Counted from the first letter of the stretch, positions 1 through 9,496 are shown. The stretch is 64,000 nt of DNA from an uncultured Lactobacillus sp. (GCA_946479925.1 CAMLHK010000001.1:1-64000), one strand, 5' to 3'. Notes: generated from the letters alone by a model not told the origin. Translations and numbers: made by a program.

Positions 1-105
1 ATTATCAAATCTTTAAAATTTTATAAATGTCTAACTTTTCTATGGCACTTCACTAATTGAATTCGATCTTTTTTGTTTGGGGAATTTTTTAGGTTATACG
101 TTTAC

Positions 106-1698
106 TTATTTTGTTGTATTTTTAACTATATGAATTTCACGGTCAAATAACTGCTTCATTTGTTCATTAAAGTTATGAGCTATAAAGATTACCGTTGCAG
201 AGGTTGCAGTTACTTCACGCAAAATTTCCATCGTAGCTTGTTGATCAATCGCACTAGTTCCCTCATCAATTAGAATCAATTCACTGTGATGAACTAATGC
301 ACGTACTAAAACAATTTTTTGCCTTTGTCCGCCAGAAATATTTAACTTATTCAAATCGATTTGCTGATTCAGTCCTTGGTCAAACTTAGCAATATCTCCA
401 TCAAGCTGAACTTTTTCTACAAGCGAAGGTAAAGCACTTTTTAGCTTGTCAGCAAACATCGTCATATTGTCAGCGATACTTGCTGGAAAGAGAACAGGAT
501 CTTGAGGGATATAACCAATTTTCTCCATATCAGGATTAATTGGCGCGCCATTTTTATTCTTGAAAACAATTTTTCCCGTAGTCGGCTTAAGCTGCTCTAG
601 AATAAGTTTAAATAAAGTTGATTTACCTGCACCTGAATCGCCAGTTAATAGTATTTTTTCACCTGCTTTAATATCAATATCAGGGAATTTTAGACTCTCA
701 CCATTTGGAAACTGTAGGCTGAGGTCACGAACACTCAGCTCCGCAGGTGCTGAGACTTGTTCTAGTTTAGGCTGTTCAACACTTTTAGTTTCTTCAGCGA
801 TTTTTTTATTTAAAGCTTGGGCACCTTTCATCTGGCCGTATGAATTAACGATTTCTTCAACGCCCATTCTTAGATAATATTGACAGTTTCCAACACCGAC
901 AACAACACCAAAAGCAACTAGTTTTTGCTGAAATAAGTAGCCAGCTAATAAAAATAAGATTGTTTGAAAGCAAACTGAAATTAACCCATTAACAATAGAC
1001 AGCAGTTGCATGACCCCATTTTGTTTAACATTTGCATCCTCTAAGTCTTTGGCTGCCTTATCTGTTATCGCAAATAACTTTTCACCGGCAAAATAGCGTT
1101 GTATTTCTTCTAAGCCACTAAGCCACTTGTCTAAGCAATCCAAATACTTTTGATTGCTTTCAGAAATGTGAGTTATTGCTTGCTGTAACGGTTTTTCAAG
1201 CAACTTAGGCACAGTTAACGAAATAATCACCATCAAAGTGACCGCTAAAAGTAAACTCCAATGTAATGAAATTAATAACGCAACAACAGACACGATAATT
1301 GCTACACCACCGAGCAAATTGAAAAAGGGTTCTAAGTAATTTTCTTGGCTTTGAACTAAGTCATTAGTTAATCCATTCTGAACCTGGGCTACAGGGTGCT
1401 CCTTTTGATCTTTATAAAAATGGTCAATTGTTTTTTGACGGATAGCAGCTTTATATTGTTCCTCTTGTTTAGATTGAAGGTAACGTAGCAGTCCTTGCAA
1501 TAAATAATCGATCAGGATGAATACAAAACTGGCAAGAACCATAAACATGAAAGTCCTAAAATTACCTTGCTGAATTGCTGTAGTTTCAATGATTACAACT
1601 AATGAGTTAACAATCATAAGCGCATAAAAGCTAATTAGCACTACCATTATCACTACAAAGCGTAATGGGTTTTGCTTAAAAAAACCTTTAATAGTCAT
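106..1698 (-). CDS. ABC half-exporter (permease fused to ATPase), second of pair
   Basis: This 530-residue protein has an N-terminal membrane domain with about six hydrophobic segments (roughly residues 12-290) and a C-terminal ATPase domain. Walker A GDSGAGKST lies near residue 353, the signature ISGGQ near 453 and the Walker B/catalytic Glu LILIDE near 473, followed by a switch His in IFIAHN. The fold is the type IV exporter of the multidrug/peptide family. It starts with ATG behind AGGAGG ten bases upstream and lies 2 bp after a paralogue of equal size, so the two probably form a heterodimer. Both members keep the catalytic Glu. No substrate gene such as a bacteriocin precursor is visible nearby, so the cargo is unknown. 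Confidence 0.85.
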   Translation of the reverse strand: MTIKGFFKQNPLRFVVIMVVLISFYALMIVNSLVVIIETTAIQQGNFRTFMFMVLASFVFILIDYLLQGLLRYLQSKQEEQYKAAIRQKTIDHFYKDQKEHPVAQVQNGLTNDLVQSQENYLEPFFNLLGGVAIIVSVVALLISLHWSLLLAVTLMVIISLTVPKLLEKPLQQAITHISESNQKYLDCLDKWLSGLEEIQRYFAGEKLFAITDKAAKDLEDANVKQNGVMQLLSIVNGLISVCFQTILFLLAGYLFQQKLVAFGVVVGVGNCQYYLRMGVEEIVNSYGQMKGAQALNKKIAEETKSVEQPKLEQVSAPAELSVRDLSLQFPNGESLKFPDIDIKAGEKILLTGDSGAGKSTLFKLILEQLKPTTGKIVFKNKNGAPINPDMEKIGYIPQDPVLFPASIADNMTMFADKLKSALPSLVEKVQLDGDIAKFDQGLNQQIDLNKLNISGGQRQKIVLVRALVHHSELILIDEGTSAIDQQATMEILREVTATSATVIFIAHNFNEQMKQLFDREIHIVKNTTK

Positions 1699-1700
1699 TT

Positions 1701-3290
1701 CTACTTGTCCTCCTTTTTCTTTGCTTTTAAACAGATTTGATAATCAAATTTTTCCATTAAATCAGGACTAAAATTATGTGCAATTAGCAAGACTGTTTTA
1801 TCTGTTCGCAGCAGTTCACTAATGATTTTATTAGTTGTCTTGCTATCAACTGCACTTGTCGCCTCATCCAATAAAAGAAATGGTTTGTTATGTATTTCAG
1901 CCCTTGCTAAAACAACTTTCTGTCTTTGCCCCCCAGATAAGTTTCCTTGATCTAAATCAACATTAGTGTCAATTTGTTGTGGAAAGCTTGCTATGTCTGA
2001 AGCTAGCTGTACATTTTGAACGACTCCACTTAATCTAGAACTTAGTTTTTGGTTAAACATCGTAATATTATTAGCAACCGTATCTGGGAAAAGCGTAGCG
2101 TCTTGAGCCACATAACCTAATTCAGCTTGCTTAGGTAGCAATTTGTTACCAGCTTGATCAATAAAATAGACCTCACCGTTTTGGGGCTCAATTTTACCCA
2201 ACAGAACCTTGAAAAGTGTTGACTTTCCAGTGCCAGAATCACCTGTTAGTAGAACTTTATCGCCTTGATTAATAGTGAAATCGGGATAAGTGATTATTTC
2301 ACCATTTTGATATTGAACCTCTAGGTTGCGACATTTTAAACCATATACTGCAGCCTTAGGCTTTCTTTCAGGTAACGGCTGAATGAGTTTAGTAACATCA
2401 GCACGCAATTCCTTTGTTGAACGAATTTGGGTAATTGCACTAATGATTTCCCATAAGCCATTAAAAATAGTTGAAGCAAAACCACCAGCGATGGCCCAGT
2501 CACCCAGAGATATTATATGTCTGAAAAATAGTAGACCAGCCCAGAGACCTGTTCCCACTTGACCGATTGAGTTGCCCACGCCATTAATTGCAATTGCAAT
2601 AGACTTCATTTTATTACTATTTACATTGGCATCTGCAAGTTTCTGGTTATCTTGACCAAGCGCTTTGGCTAAACGACCACCAGCACCATAACGTCGTAAT
2701 TCTCCTAGACCAGAAAACCAGTTCTCAATTGTATTTAAAAATTGCGCATTCTTCTGAGCTGCTTTAGCAGTTGAACTGGACAATTTTTTGGTCATGATTT
2801 GAGGTAAACAAAGAACAATAATCGTTACTACGGTCACAATCAAAATTAATGACCAATGCAATGTTAATAGTGTTCCTATTGCCATAATGATGCTTAATAA
2901 ATTAATCCAGATTTTTATCCATGGTGTCGCATAATCGTCGGACAAAACTTTGAGATTATTACCCAATTGATTCTGCATATCTGAAACCTTAGTTGGTTCG
3001 GCGGCATAATAGTGTTTCATTATTTTGGCGCGAATTTCGTGCAAATATTCTTGAATCTGCTTATTAAACAAAAATGTTCCTAGTGGTAGTAGAAGAATAG
3101 TAAAAATTGAAATGATAAGTTCTAAAACTATCCAAAAAGCAAACCCGCTCCAGTTTCCATTACTAAGATCATTAGTTATGTATTTGAAAAAATATGTTGT
3201 TGCAGTACCACTTAATGCATAAGCCAAGAAAACTAATAAAATTAAAATTGTTCTTGGTATGCTAGTCTTTAATAATTGCTTTAGTGTCAA
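1701..3290 (-). CDS. ABC half-exporter (permease fused to ATPase), first of pair
   Basis: An exporter half-transporter of about 529 residues with an N-terminal six-segment membrane domain and a C-terminal ATPase domain carrying Walker A GDSGTGKST, signature LSGGQ, Walker B LLLDEATSA and a His switch (IAHNF). The open frame extends to a TTG at 3299, but that codon sits one base from the AAGGAGG ribosome site. The TTG at 3290, ten bases away, matches the spacing used by the downstream partner and is preferred. It is the promoter-proximal gene of a two-gene operon with the half-transporter at 106-1698. The pair likely works as one heterodimeric efflux pump; the substrate is unknown. Confidence 0.83.
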   Translation of the reverse strand: MTLKQLLKTSIPRTILILLVFLAYALSGTATTYFFKYITNDLSNGNWSGFAFWIVLELIISIFTILLLPLGTFLFNKQIQEYLHEIRAKIMKHYYAAEPTKVSDMQNQLGNNLKVLSDDYATPWIKIWINLLSIIMAIGTLLTLHWSLILIVTVVTIIVLCLPQIMTKKLSSSTAKAAQKNAQFLNTIENWFSGLGELRRYGAGGRLAKALGQDNQKLADANVNSNKMKSIAIAINGVGNSIGQVGTGLWAGLLFFRHIISLGDWAIAGGFASTIFNGLWEIISAITQIRSTKELRADVTKLIQPLPERKPKAAVYGLKCRNLEVQYQNGEIITYPDFTINQGDKVLLTGDSGTGKSTLFKVLLGKIEPQNGEVYFIDQAGNKLLPKQAELGYVAQDATLFPDTVANNITMFNQKLSSRLSGVVQNVQLASDIASFPQQIDTNVDLDQGNLSGGQRQKVVLARAEIHNKPFLLLDEATSAVDSKTTNKIISELLRTDKTVLLIAHNFSPDLMEKFDYQICLKAKKKEDK

Positions 3291-3426
3291 TGGTCTCAAG
3301 CCTCCTTAATTCATATTTCTTATTAAAGTCTAATTTTATTTTAAATTCAATATGATTCAATTAAGTGGTCATTTTTTCCAACTAAGTGACACATATTTTA
3401 TTAGTAAGATAATTTAGTACATAGAA

Positions 3427-3459
3427 AAAACCCTGAAATCAGTTTGGCTTCAGGGTTTT
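3427..3459. terminator. Bidirectional intrinsic terminator after prs
   Basis: An 11-bp perfect stem (3427-3437 with 3449-3459, AAAACCCTGAA/TTCAGGGTTTT) with A/T flanks lies 20 bp downstream of the prs stop on the minus strand and separates prs from the ABC pair. Confidence 0.85.
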
Positions 3460-3479
3460 ATTATGTGTCATTTTAAATT

Positions 3480-4451
3480 TTAATGCTTATCTTTTTCATA
3501 TCTGGTATTAAACAAAGGACTAAGTGGTTCATTCTTTTGAATACACTTAATTGCATCCCCAATTAACGGTCCCACTGAAACAAGTGAAGTCTTATCCAAC
3601 TTCTTCTCTGCAGGCTGATTAATTGAATCTGTTAATACCAAGCTTTTAATCGGAGAATCATTTAAACGTTTAATGGCTGGACCAGATAAAACAGCATGTG
3701 TAGCACTGGCATAAACTTCAGTTGCACCTGCATCAATCAATGCTTGTGCAGCTAATGTGATAGTTCCAGCAGTATCGATCATATCATCAATAATGATTGC
3801 TCGCTTACCTTTAACGTCACCAATGATGTTCATTACCTCGGCAACATTAGCACGTGGTCGACGCTTATCAACAATCGCAATTGAAGTGCCTAGGAATTCT
3901 GCAAGCTTTCTAGCACGAGTAACACCACCATGATCTGGTGAAACTACAACTGCATCCTTTTCCAGATTATTTCTTAAGAAGTAATCTGCAAGTAATGGTG
4001 CACCCATTAAATTATCTACAGGTATATCGAAGAAGCCTTGAATTTGAGGTGCATGTAAATCTAGTGATAATAGTCTAGTGGCACCTGCTTCTTGCAACAT
4101 ATCAGCAACTAATTTAGCTGTAATTGGTTCACGTGGACGAGTCTTGCGGTCCTGACGAGCATAGCCATAATATGGAATTACAATATTTATCGTCTGTGCA
4201 CTTGCGCGGCGAACAGCATCAATCATAATCAACAATTCCATCAAATTATCATTGACTGGTACACTCGTTGATTGAATTAAATATACGTCCTTACCACGAA
4301 CAGATTCGTCTATATTAATTTGAATTTCCCCATCGCTAAAGCGTTGTACACTGGATTCACTAAGTGGAATCCCAACGCGGTCCGCAATTTTTTGTGCTAG
4401 CGGCAAATTCGAATTGAGGGCAAACAACATCATATTGTCTTTATAAGACAT
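3480..4451 (-). CDS. prs: Ribose-phosphate pyrophosphokinase
   Basis: A 323-residue PRPP synthetase that makes phosphoribosyl pyrophosphate from ribose 5-phosphate and ATP for nucleotide, His and Trp synthesis. The class I pattern is clear: an N-terminal phosphoribosyltransferase-like half with [11 protein letters not shown], the ATP-loop region [10 protein letters not shown], the divalent-metal motif [11 protein letters not shown], and the PRPP-binding loop [11 protein letters not shown] near residue 220. The length is normal. ATG follows GGAGG. It is monocistronic, ended by the hairpin at 3427-3459. A small leader hairpin (ACAACTT at 4476-4482 with AAGTTGT at 4496-4502) precedes it; I see no convincing PurR box. 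Confidence 0.97.
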   Translation of the reverse strand: MSYKDNMMLFALNSNLPLAQKIADRVGIPLSESSVQRFSDGEIQINIDESVRGKDVYLIQSTSVPVNDNLMELLIMIDAVRRASAQTINIVIPYYGYARQDRKTRPREPITAKLVADMLQEAGATRLLSLDLHAPQIQGFFDIPVDNLMGAPLLADYFLRNNLEKDAVVVSPDHGGVTRARKLAEFLGTSIAIVDKRRPRANVAEVMNIIGDVKGKRAIIIDDMIDTAGTITLAAQALIDAGATEVYASATHAVLSGPAIKRLNDSPIKSLVLTDSINQPAEKKLDKTSLVSVGPLIGDAIKCIQKNEPLSPLFNTRYEKDKH

Positions 4452-4949
4452 AATTTCCTCCGTATTAAAATGTTAACAACTTATTATTTTACCAAAAGTT
4501 GTCCGAAAAAGCTTTTTCCTATACTATTATTCAACTTTAGCGGACGACATTCAAGCCCCGAATGCTAGAATGTGAGGAAATTGCCCAAGTTTTAAATAAA
4601 TGTATATTTGCTTAATTAAAAAGTTCCTTTTTATACATTGTGATTGGAGCGACTGGAAAATTTTTTTCATTTAGCGCTTGCTATGTAAATTTCCTTTCAT
4701 AACTTACTTTGTATAGTAAAAATCGATTTTATAGGTGAGAAAGCCATTTGAAGAAACATTTCTACTTTGTTAGAATTCAAAATGTAAACAAACATTATCT
4801 GTATATTGCCGAAATATGGTCGGCAGTTTCTACACGTTAACCGTAAATTACGTACTATAGATAAAGATAGCAATCGCGTTGGTGCTTTTTGGTCTTTTTC
4901 TATGTATTACTAGAAAAAGACTTTTTTATTTTTTATGAAAGGAATAGAT
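4452..4949. other. Intergenic region between prs and the GH1 operon
   Basis: No gene is seen in these roughly 500 bp. The left part holds the divergent prs promoter region. The right part looks like a structured leader for the glucosidase operon: a hairpin at 4807-4825 (TGCCGA/TCGGCA) and a terminator-like stem at 4892-4921 just before the ribosome binding site. A possible -10 (TATAGT) lies at 4712-4717. I could not find a clear BglG/LicT antiterminator target. Confidence 0.5.
4892..4928 (+). terminator. Leader terminator (attenuator candidate) of the GH1 operon
   Basis: An 11-bp perfect stem, GTCTTTTTCTA (4892-4902) with TAGAAAAAGAC (4911-4921), is followed by a T-rich run and ends only about 9 bases before the ribosome binding site of the glucosidase gene. 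An intrinsic terminator inside the 5' leader suggests conditional readthrough, as is common for sugar operons of this type; the controlling factor is not evident. Confidence 0.6.
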
Positions 4950-6338
4950 ATGATTAAAAATTTCTTGTGGGGTGGCGCAACCGCATCTTATCAGTGTGAA
5001 GGTGCTTGGAACGTCGACGACAAGGCTGAATCCATGTGGGATCATTATTTGCATGAAAATAATTTAGAAAACGGTGATATTGCAAGCGATCATTATCATC
5101 ATTTTGAAGAAGATATCAAAATGATGAAAGATGGTGGTCAAAATGCATACCGTTTTTCTTTGTCTTGGCCGAGAATTATTAAAAACCGTGAAGGTGATAT
5201 TAATCCTAAGGGGATTGAGTTTTATAACAGATTGATCAATTGCTGCCTTGAAAATGGAATAACTCCCTTTATCACACTTTATCATTGGGACTTACCTCAA
5301 TATTGGCAGGAAATTGGTGGCTGGCTTAATCTTGACACTAGTCGTGCCTTTGCACATTATGCTGAAGTCTGCTTTAAAGCCTTTGGTGATCGAGTTAAAT
5401 TTTGGACTACCTTTAATGAGCCAAAGTGGTTTACCGTTAACGGCTATTTAATTGGCAATTATCCACCTGCTGAACACAACCTTCAACACACAATGCTTTG
5501 TGGTTTTAACGTGATGTACGCTAATGCCTTGGCTATTCAAAAATTTCGTCAAGGAAACTTTCCAGGAAAAATAGGCATCGTTCACAGTTACTCGCCAATT
5601 GATGGTGTAGATGAAACCATCGAAACTAAAGTGGCTATGCGTAATGCTGATAATTATGCAAATAATTGGATTTTAGATACAGCTGCGCTTGGCCAATTTC
5701 CAATCGACTTAGTAGCTAAACTTGGTGAAACTAATGATATATCTTTTATGAAGCCTGAACTCTTGAAAACAATCTCAGAAAATACAGTTGATTTTTTGGG
5801 CTTAAACTATTACGCACGTACACTTGTAAAACCATATACATCTGGAGAAACCAAAATGGTGTTTAACCATTCTGGTAAAAAAGGCTCAACACAAATGAGG
5901 ATAAAAAATTGGTTTGAGCAAGTGATGGATCCTAATAGTGAATATACAGAATGGGACACCGAAATATATCCTAAAGGACTAGAAGACGGATTAGTTCGTG
6001 CGTATGAAAAATATCACTTGCCAATTTTCGTAACTGAAAACGGTGTTGGAGTTCATGAAAATATTGATGTGGACCAGGTTAAGGACGATTATCGCATTTC
6101 TTTTATGAATGATCATATAAATGCGCTGATGAATGCACAAGATAAAGGGGCTGACATCAGAGGTTACTTTACTTGGTCTCCATTTGATCTTTATTCATGG
6201 ATGAATGGTGTTGAAAAGCGCTACGGCTTGGTAGCAATAGACTTTGCAACATTAAAGCGTAAACCGAAGGCTTCATACTTTTGGTACAAGGAAGTTATAG
6301 ATTCAAATGGCAAATTAATTAAACGTAAAAAGTACTAA
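4950..6338 (+). CDS. 6-phospho-beta-glucosidase (GH1)
   Basis: A glycoside hydrolase family 1 enzyme (462 residues from the preferred start) that cleaves phosphorylated beta-glucosides imported by the PTS in the cytosol. The general acid Glu is in TFNEP and the nucleophile Glu in VTENG. The C-terminal segment MNGVEKRYGLV followed by a basic stretch and YFWYKEVI resembles the phosphate-binding region of 6-phospho-glucosidases. An in-frame ATG exists at 4935, but GAAAGGA at 4937-4943 sits correctly for ATG 4950, so the shorter form is chosen. It is followed after 15 bp by a CelB-type EIIC, which supports the function. The exact sugar (cellobiose, salicin or other) is not determinable. Confidence 0.92.
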   Translation: MIKNFLWGGATASYQCEGAWNVDDKAESMWDHYLHENNLENGDIASDHYHHFEEDIKMMKDGGQNAYRFSLSWPRIIKNREGDINPKGIEFYNRLINCCLENGITPFITLYHWDLPQYWQEIGGWLNLDTSRAFAHYAEVCFKAFGDRVKFWTTFNEPKWFTVNGYLIGNYPPAEHNLQHTMLCGFNVMYANALAIQKFRQGNFPGKIGIVHSYSPIDGVDETIETKVAMRNADNYANNWILDTAALGQFPIDLVAKLGETNDISFMKPELLKTISENTVDFLGLNYYARTLVKPYTSGETKMVFNHSGKKGSTQMRIKNWFEQVMDPNSEYTEWDTEIYPKGLEDGLVRAYEKYHLPIFVTENGVGVHENIDVDQVKDDYRISFMNDHINALMNAQDKGADIRGYFTWSPFDLYSWMNGVEKRYGLVAIDFATLKRKPKASYFWYKEVIDSNGKLIKRKKY

Positions 6339-6353
6339 AGTAGGAGATTGAAC

Positions 6354-7640
6354 ATGGAAACCAATAAAATTACCTCTTGGATGGATAAATACATTACACC
6401 ATTTGCTAATAAAATGGCCAATCAACGTCATTTAGCCGCTATCAGAGACACCTTTATGACTCTGCTACCTATTACATTATTCGGCTCTATTTTTGTTATT
6501 ATCGGAGCTGCACCCCCTGTTACTTCACATAGCAACGGTTTTTTAATAGCTTGGGCTCATTTTGCACAAAATAATGCTTTAATCCTCAGTTGGCTAAGCT
6601 CTGTTTCGATGAGTGCAATGTCTGTTTTTATTTGTGTCGGTATTACTTATTTTTTATGTCAACATTACAATGAAAATCCTCTTTCACCCATTATGTTTTC
6701 ACTAGCCGGCTTTTTCATGCTAGTTTTCGACCCTAAAAAACTGGGCTTCACTGGTAATATTGCAGATATCAGTTACTGGGATGGCCGAGGTATTATTATT
6801 GCTATTTTAATTGCTATTCTTACAACAGAGTCATATCATGCGATGCGGAAGCACAACTTTGGGCGAATAAAAATGCCGAAGGGTGTCCCATCAGCATTAT
6901 CAGAAAGTTTTGCTTCATTCGTACCAGCATTAGTAATTCTTGCAGTAGATGCAATTATTTTTGTGATTTGCCAAGCTAATCACACTACAGCAGTTAAAGC
7001 AATTTATAACTTCCTATCACCAAGTTTTAAAGTTGCTGACAGTTTACCAGCAACAATTTTCTTAACTATTTTAGTTCAGCTATTTTGGTTTTTTGGTATT
7101 CATGATGCTGCACTTGCAGGTATACTTGGGCCAATTCGTGATGGTAATCTTTCTATTAATGCCAGCGCCAAATTAGCGGGTAAAGCACTCCCTAGAATTT
7201 TTACTACTCCTTTTTGGGTTTATTTTGTAATTATTGGTGGTTGTGGCTCCGTATTAGCTTTGGCGATTATAATGTCATTTTCAAAGTCTAAACAATTAAA
7301 AACTGTTGGACGCGTTGGCCTAATTCCGGCACTATTCGGAATTTCCGAACCTATGATATTTGGTACACCATTAATGCTTAACCCAATCTTTTTCATTCCT
7401 TTCGTTTTCACATCTGTAGTCAACGCTATTTTAAGTTACTTATCAATGTCATTCGGATTAGTAAAGAAGACCTTTGCAATTCTTTCATGGCAAATGCCTG
7501 CACCAATTGGAGCATTTTTATCAACAATGGACTGGCGTGCTCCAATCTTAGTCGTGGCATTAATTATTATTGATGGTTTGATGTATTATCCATTCATGAA
7601 AGTATACGAAAAAAGTTTATTAGCTGAAGAAGAGAGCTAA
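6354..7640 (+). CDS. PTS EIIC, lactose/cellobiose (CelB) family
   Basis: A 428-residue membrane permease of the lactose/cellobiose PTS family with about ten hydrophobic segments. Family-typical stretches are visible: QLFWFFGIHD near the middle, and ISEPMIFGTPLMLNP, the conserved sugar-binding loop, in the C-terminal half. There is no IIA or IIB domain, so phosphate must come from IIA/IIB proteins encoded elsewhere. The open frame reaches a TTG at 6348, but TAGGAG at 6341-6346 is spaced correctly for ATG 6354. It is cotranscribed with the glucosidase gene 15 bp upstream and ended by the hairpin at 7698-7730. Confidence 0.92.
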   Translation: METNKITSWMDKYITPFANKMANQRHLAAIRDTFMTLLPITLFGSIFVIIGAAPPVTSHSNGFLIAWAHFAQNNALILSWLSSVSMSAMSVFICVGITYFLCQHYNENPLSPIMFSLAGFFMLVFDPKKLGFTGNIADISYWDGRGIIIAILIAILTTESYHAMRKHNFGRIKMPKGVPSALSESFASFVPALVILAVDAIIFVICQANHTTAVKAIYNFLSPSFKVADSLPATIFLTILVQLFWFFGIHDAALAGILGPIRDGNLSINASAKLAGKALPRIFTTPFWVYFVIIGGCGSVLALAIIMSFSKSKQLKTVGRVGLIPALFGISEPMIFGTPLMLNPIFFIPFVFTSVVNAILSYLSMSFGLVKKTFAILSWQMPAPIGAFLSTMDWRAPILVVALIIIDGLMYYPFMKVYEKSLLAEEES

Positions 7641-7697
7641 CAAACTTTTAACAAATCCAACAATGAACGGAAAATAAAACAAATTGCTTTAATCTTA

Positions 7698-7734
7698 GGA
7701 CTAATTCTGATAAAAAATCATAATTAGTCCTTTT
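7698..7734 (+). terminator. Terminator of the GH1-EIIC operon
   Basis: A 9-bp stem, GGACTAATT (7698-7706) with AATTAGTCC (7722-7730), is followed by TTTT. Confidence 0.8.
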
Positions 7735-7762
7735 GATTTATCTTGATTTTTTAATAGTAAAA

Positions 7763-7795
7763 ACCACGGAGATACTTTTTCAGTATCTCCGCGGT
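7763..7795 (-). terminator. Terminator after the isochorismatase-like gene
   Basis: A 14-bp stem with one mismatch (7763-7776 with 7782-7795). On the minus strand the hairpin is followed by a T-rich tract, and it lies 10 bp past the stop of the gene at 7805. Confidence 0.8.
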
Positions 7796-7804
7796 TCACA
7801 TAAA

Positions 7805-8278
7805 TTATTGAACTAATAAAAATTCATCCGTTGTTAACCGATGAGCACCTAATTTAGTTAGTAAGTGATTATAATGATTAGTCACTGGTTTAATAGAAGA
7901 ATCATATCCGTCTGAAATTAATGTAACTGAGTAGTCGCGACTCAATGCACTCTTTACTGTTGCCTGAGCACAGGTATGATTCATTAAACCCACCACCACA
8001 ACATTTTTAGGATTAAGATCATGTACCTTCTGAGCAAAGTTTGTTTGTGTAAATGGACTTGGTTCGTTCTTAGTGAAAACTGGTGCCGAGCTCTTAACCT
8101 TCAATTTAGAAGAAAAGTCACCAAGGTTTTCCTGCTTAACGTAAATAACTGGATCGTTATTTTCCTCAAACTTTTTAATGACACGGTTAATCCGTTCAAG
8201 TAACTTTTTCTTCTTGCTCGAAAAGTGCATCGCTTGTTCCTGAACATCAACTACTAACAATAAATTATCGGCTGACAT
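7805..8278 (-). CDS. Isochorismatase-family cysteine hydrolase
   Basis: A 157-residue cytosolic hydrolase of the isochorismatase/nicotinamidase fold. The catalytic triad pattern is visible: Asp in LLLVVDVQEQ near residue 11, Lys in YVKQEN near 51, and Cys in MNHTCAQATV near 103. The family includes nicotinamidases, isochorismatases and other amidases; the metal-binding His pattern of true nicotinamidases (DxHxxxH) is not obvious, so the substrate is open. ATG follows GAGAGGA. A cre-like sequence lies at 8308-8321 upstream. It sits between two PTS sugar loci but has its own terminator. Confidence 0.85.
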   Translation of the reverse strand: MSADNLLLVVDVQEQAMHFSSKKKKLLERINRVIKKFEENNDPVIYVKQENLGDFSSKLKVKSSAPVFTKNEPSPFTQTNFAQKVHDLNPKNVVVVGLMNHTCAQATVKSALSRDYSVTLISDGYDSSIKPVTNHYNHLLTKLGAHRLTTDEFLLVQ

Positions 8279-8307
8279 AATTATCCTCTCAACTAAAAAT
8301 ATTTCTT

Positions 8308-8321
8308 TGAAACCGTTTTTG
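8308..8321 (-). promoter_or_regulatory. Candidate cre (CcpA) site
   Basis: Read on the minus strand, the 14-mer CAAAAACGGTTTCA agrees with the cre consensus TGWAANCGNTNWCA at all but the first two positions. It lies 30 bp upstream of the isochorismatase-like gene. Confidence 0.4.
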
Positions 8322-8378
8322 TTATAACGCTATATTGTTGATATTCAACCTAAACTTTATTACTAGCTGTAAGATAAA

Positions 8379-9428
8379 TTACTCATCCGATGTAAAGAGT
8401 AGCTTTTTACCCGCTTCTATTTGATTTAATAATGGCAAATCTTCCTGTATCACCTGCGCTAAAATGTTAACCCGTTTATCAGCTGGCAAATCACATTTTG
8501 TGATTTGTAACTCACCTTGATAGCGCATATATAAGCTATTATCACAGGTAATCGTTCCTTTAGGACGTGCCAGAACTTCGCTATTAGGAGTTGTTCCAAA
8601 GAGCTGCCGTTCACGTCCTTCAGCTAAACGAATAACTTTTTCTGCACAATCCCTTCGATTGTGCCATTCGCAACTAAATAGTTCTGGTACATCTTTGTTT
8701 ATTCGCAACGTAATTGCATTCTCTTTAATGTAGTTTTTAAAGCTTCGCAGCGATGCCTGAGATAAGTCTGCATCACCGATAAAAACATGATCACAGCCAA
8801 ACTCTTTCAATTCAAGCATCGCTGCCAATGGATTTTCTTTTCGTTGCTGTTCTACTGTCGGCAAGCCCTCATTAATTGGTCCTCGCTTTTTTGCATCTCC
8901 CGCAACAAAAGCCATCGTCTGCAAGTTCATTTCATGCAGCCAAGCATTTTTGGCAGCTAACCAATTTGTGGATAAACCAGTCTCTGGCCGTGGATAATAA
9001 TTATGCCAAGCTTGTAAATGGGTAAAGTCAGCACAATAACTTCGCAATGCAGTAACATCATCTTTTTCAATCGTGCTTGCATTTAGTGCTATCGGCATCT
9101 CTTTTGATAACTTTGCAATTGTGCTGTAATCAACTCCTGAATCTATTCTTAACCCTGTTAAATGCAACTTTTTAACCTGATCAATATCGGTAATTGCTAC
9201 ATCTAATTTCTCTAAGCCAGCCTTAGAAACATCCGCAATTAAATCTATATCCAGATTACTACACCACTTAGTTAATTCCCCCAAGCGCTTTAAAACTAGT
9301 TTATCATCATCTTCAGGAATATTTAGAGAAGTAAAAATTGTCGTTAAACCAGCATTACGCATTGCCAATAAGTAGTTATAATCAGCGGCTGTTAGGTCAT
9401 GATCCAGATAAATTGAAAATCCAAGCAT
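8379..9428 (-). CDS. MupG-like protein (GH170, DUF871), paralogue A
   Basis: A 349-residue TIM-barrel protein of the DUF871 family, now linked to 6-phospho-N-acetylmuramidase MupG (GH170), which splits MurNAc-6P-GlcNAc in the cytosol. Family features shared with the neighbour at 9547: an N-terminal IFTSL strand, GLRIDSG, HNYYP followed by TGLS, GPINEGLPT, and a C-terminal RYQGELQI segment. Its own promoter (TTGATA, 18 bp, TATAAT) overlaps a perfect cre site, so it is probably under carbon catabolite control. ATG follows AAGGAAAG. The actual substrate (muropeptide sugar or another 6-phospho-glycoside) is inferred from family only. Confidence 0.8.
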   Translation of the reverse strand: MLGFSIYLDHDLTAADYNYLLAMRNAGLTTIFTSLNIPEDDDKLVLKRLGELTKWCSNLDIDLIADVSKAGLEKLDVAITDIDQVKKLHLTGLRIDSGVDYSTIAKLSKEMPIALNASTIEKDDVTALRSYCADFTHLQAWHNYYPRPETGLSTNWLAAKNAWLHEMNLQTMAFVAGDAKKRGPINEGLPTVEQQRKENPLAAMLELKEFGCDHVFIGDADLSQASLRSFKNYIKENAITLRINKDVPELFSCEWHNRRDCAEKVIRLAEGRERQLFGTTPNSEVLARPKGTITCDNSLYMRYQGELQITKCDLPADKRVNILAQVIQEDLPLLNQIEAGKKLLFTSDE

Positions 9429-9462
9429 TTTTCTCTTTCCTTCATTAAAAACTGTTATTTCT

Positions 9463-9492
9463 ATTATACTATTTTTTTGAAAACGATATCAA
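9463..9492 (-). promoter_or_regulatory. Promoter with overlapping cre site for MupG paralogue A
   Basis: On the minus strand, -35 TTGATA (9487-9492) and -10 TATAAT (9463-9468) are separated by 18 bp. The 14-mer TGAAAACGATATCA at 9478-9491 matches the CcpA cre consensus TGWAANCGNTNWCA at every position and covers most of the -35 and part of the spacer, a position expected for repression. Confidence 0.75.
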
Positions 9493-9496
9493 AATA

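Noticed and set aside
106..3290. Bacteriocin export system
   Set aside because: The pair lacks a C39 leader-peptidase domain, and no double-glycine leader peptide or immunity gene is visible nearby.
4861..4905. BglG/LicT-type RAT antiterminator site
   Set aside because: A partial likeness around AAGATAGCAATCG does not contain the conserved GATTGTTAC and GCAAAACC halves.
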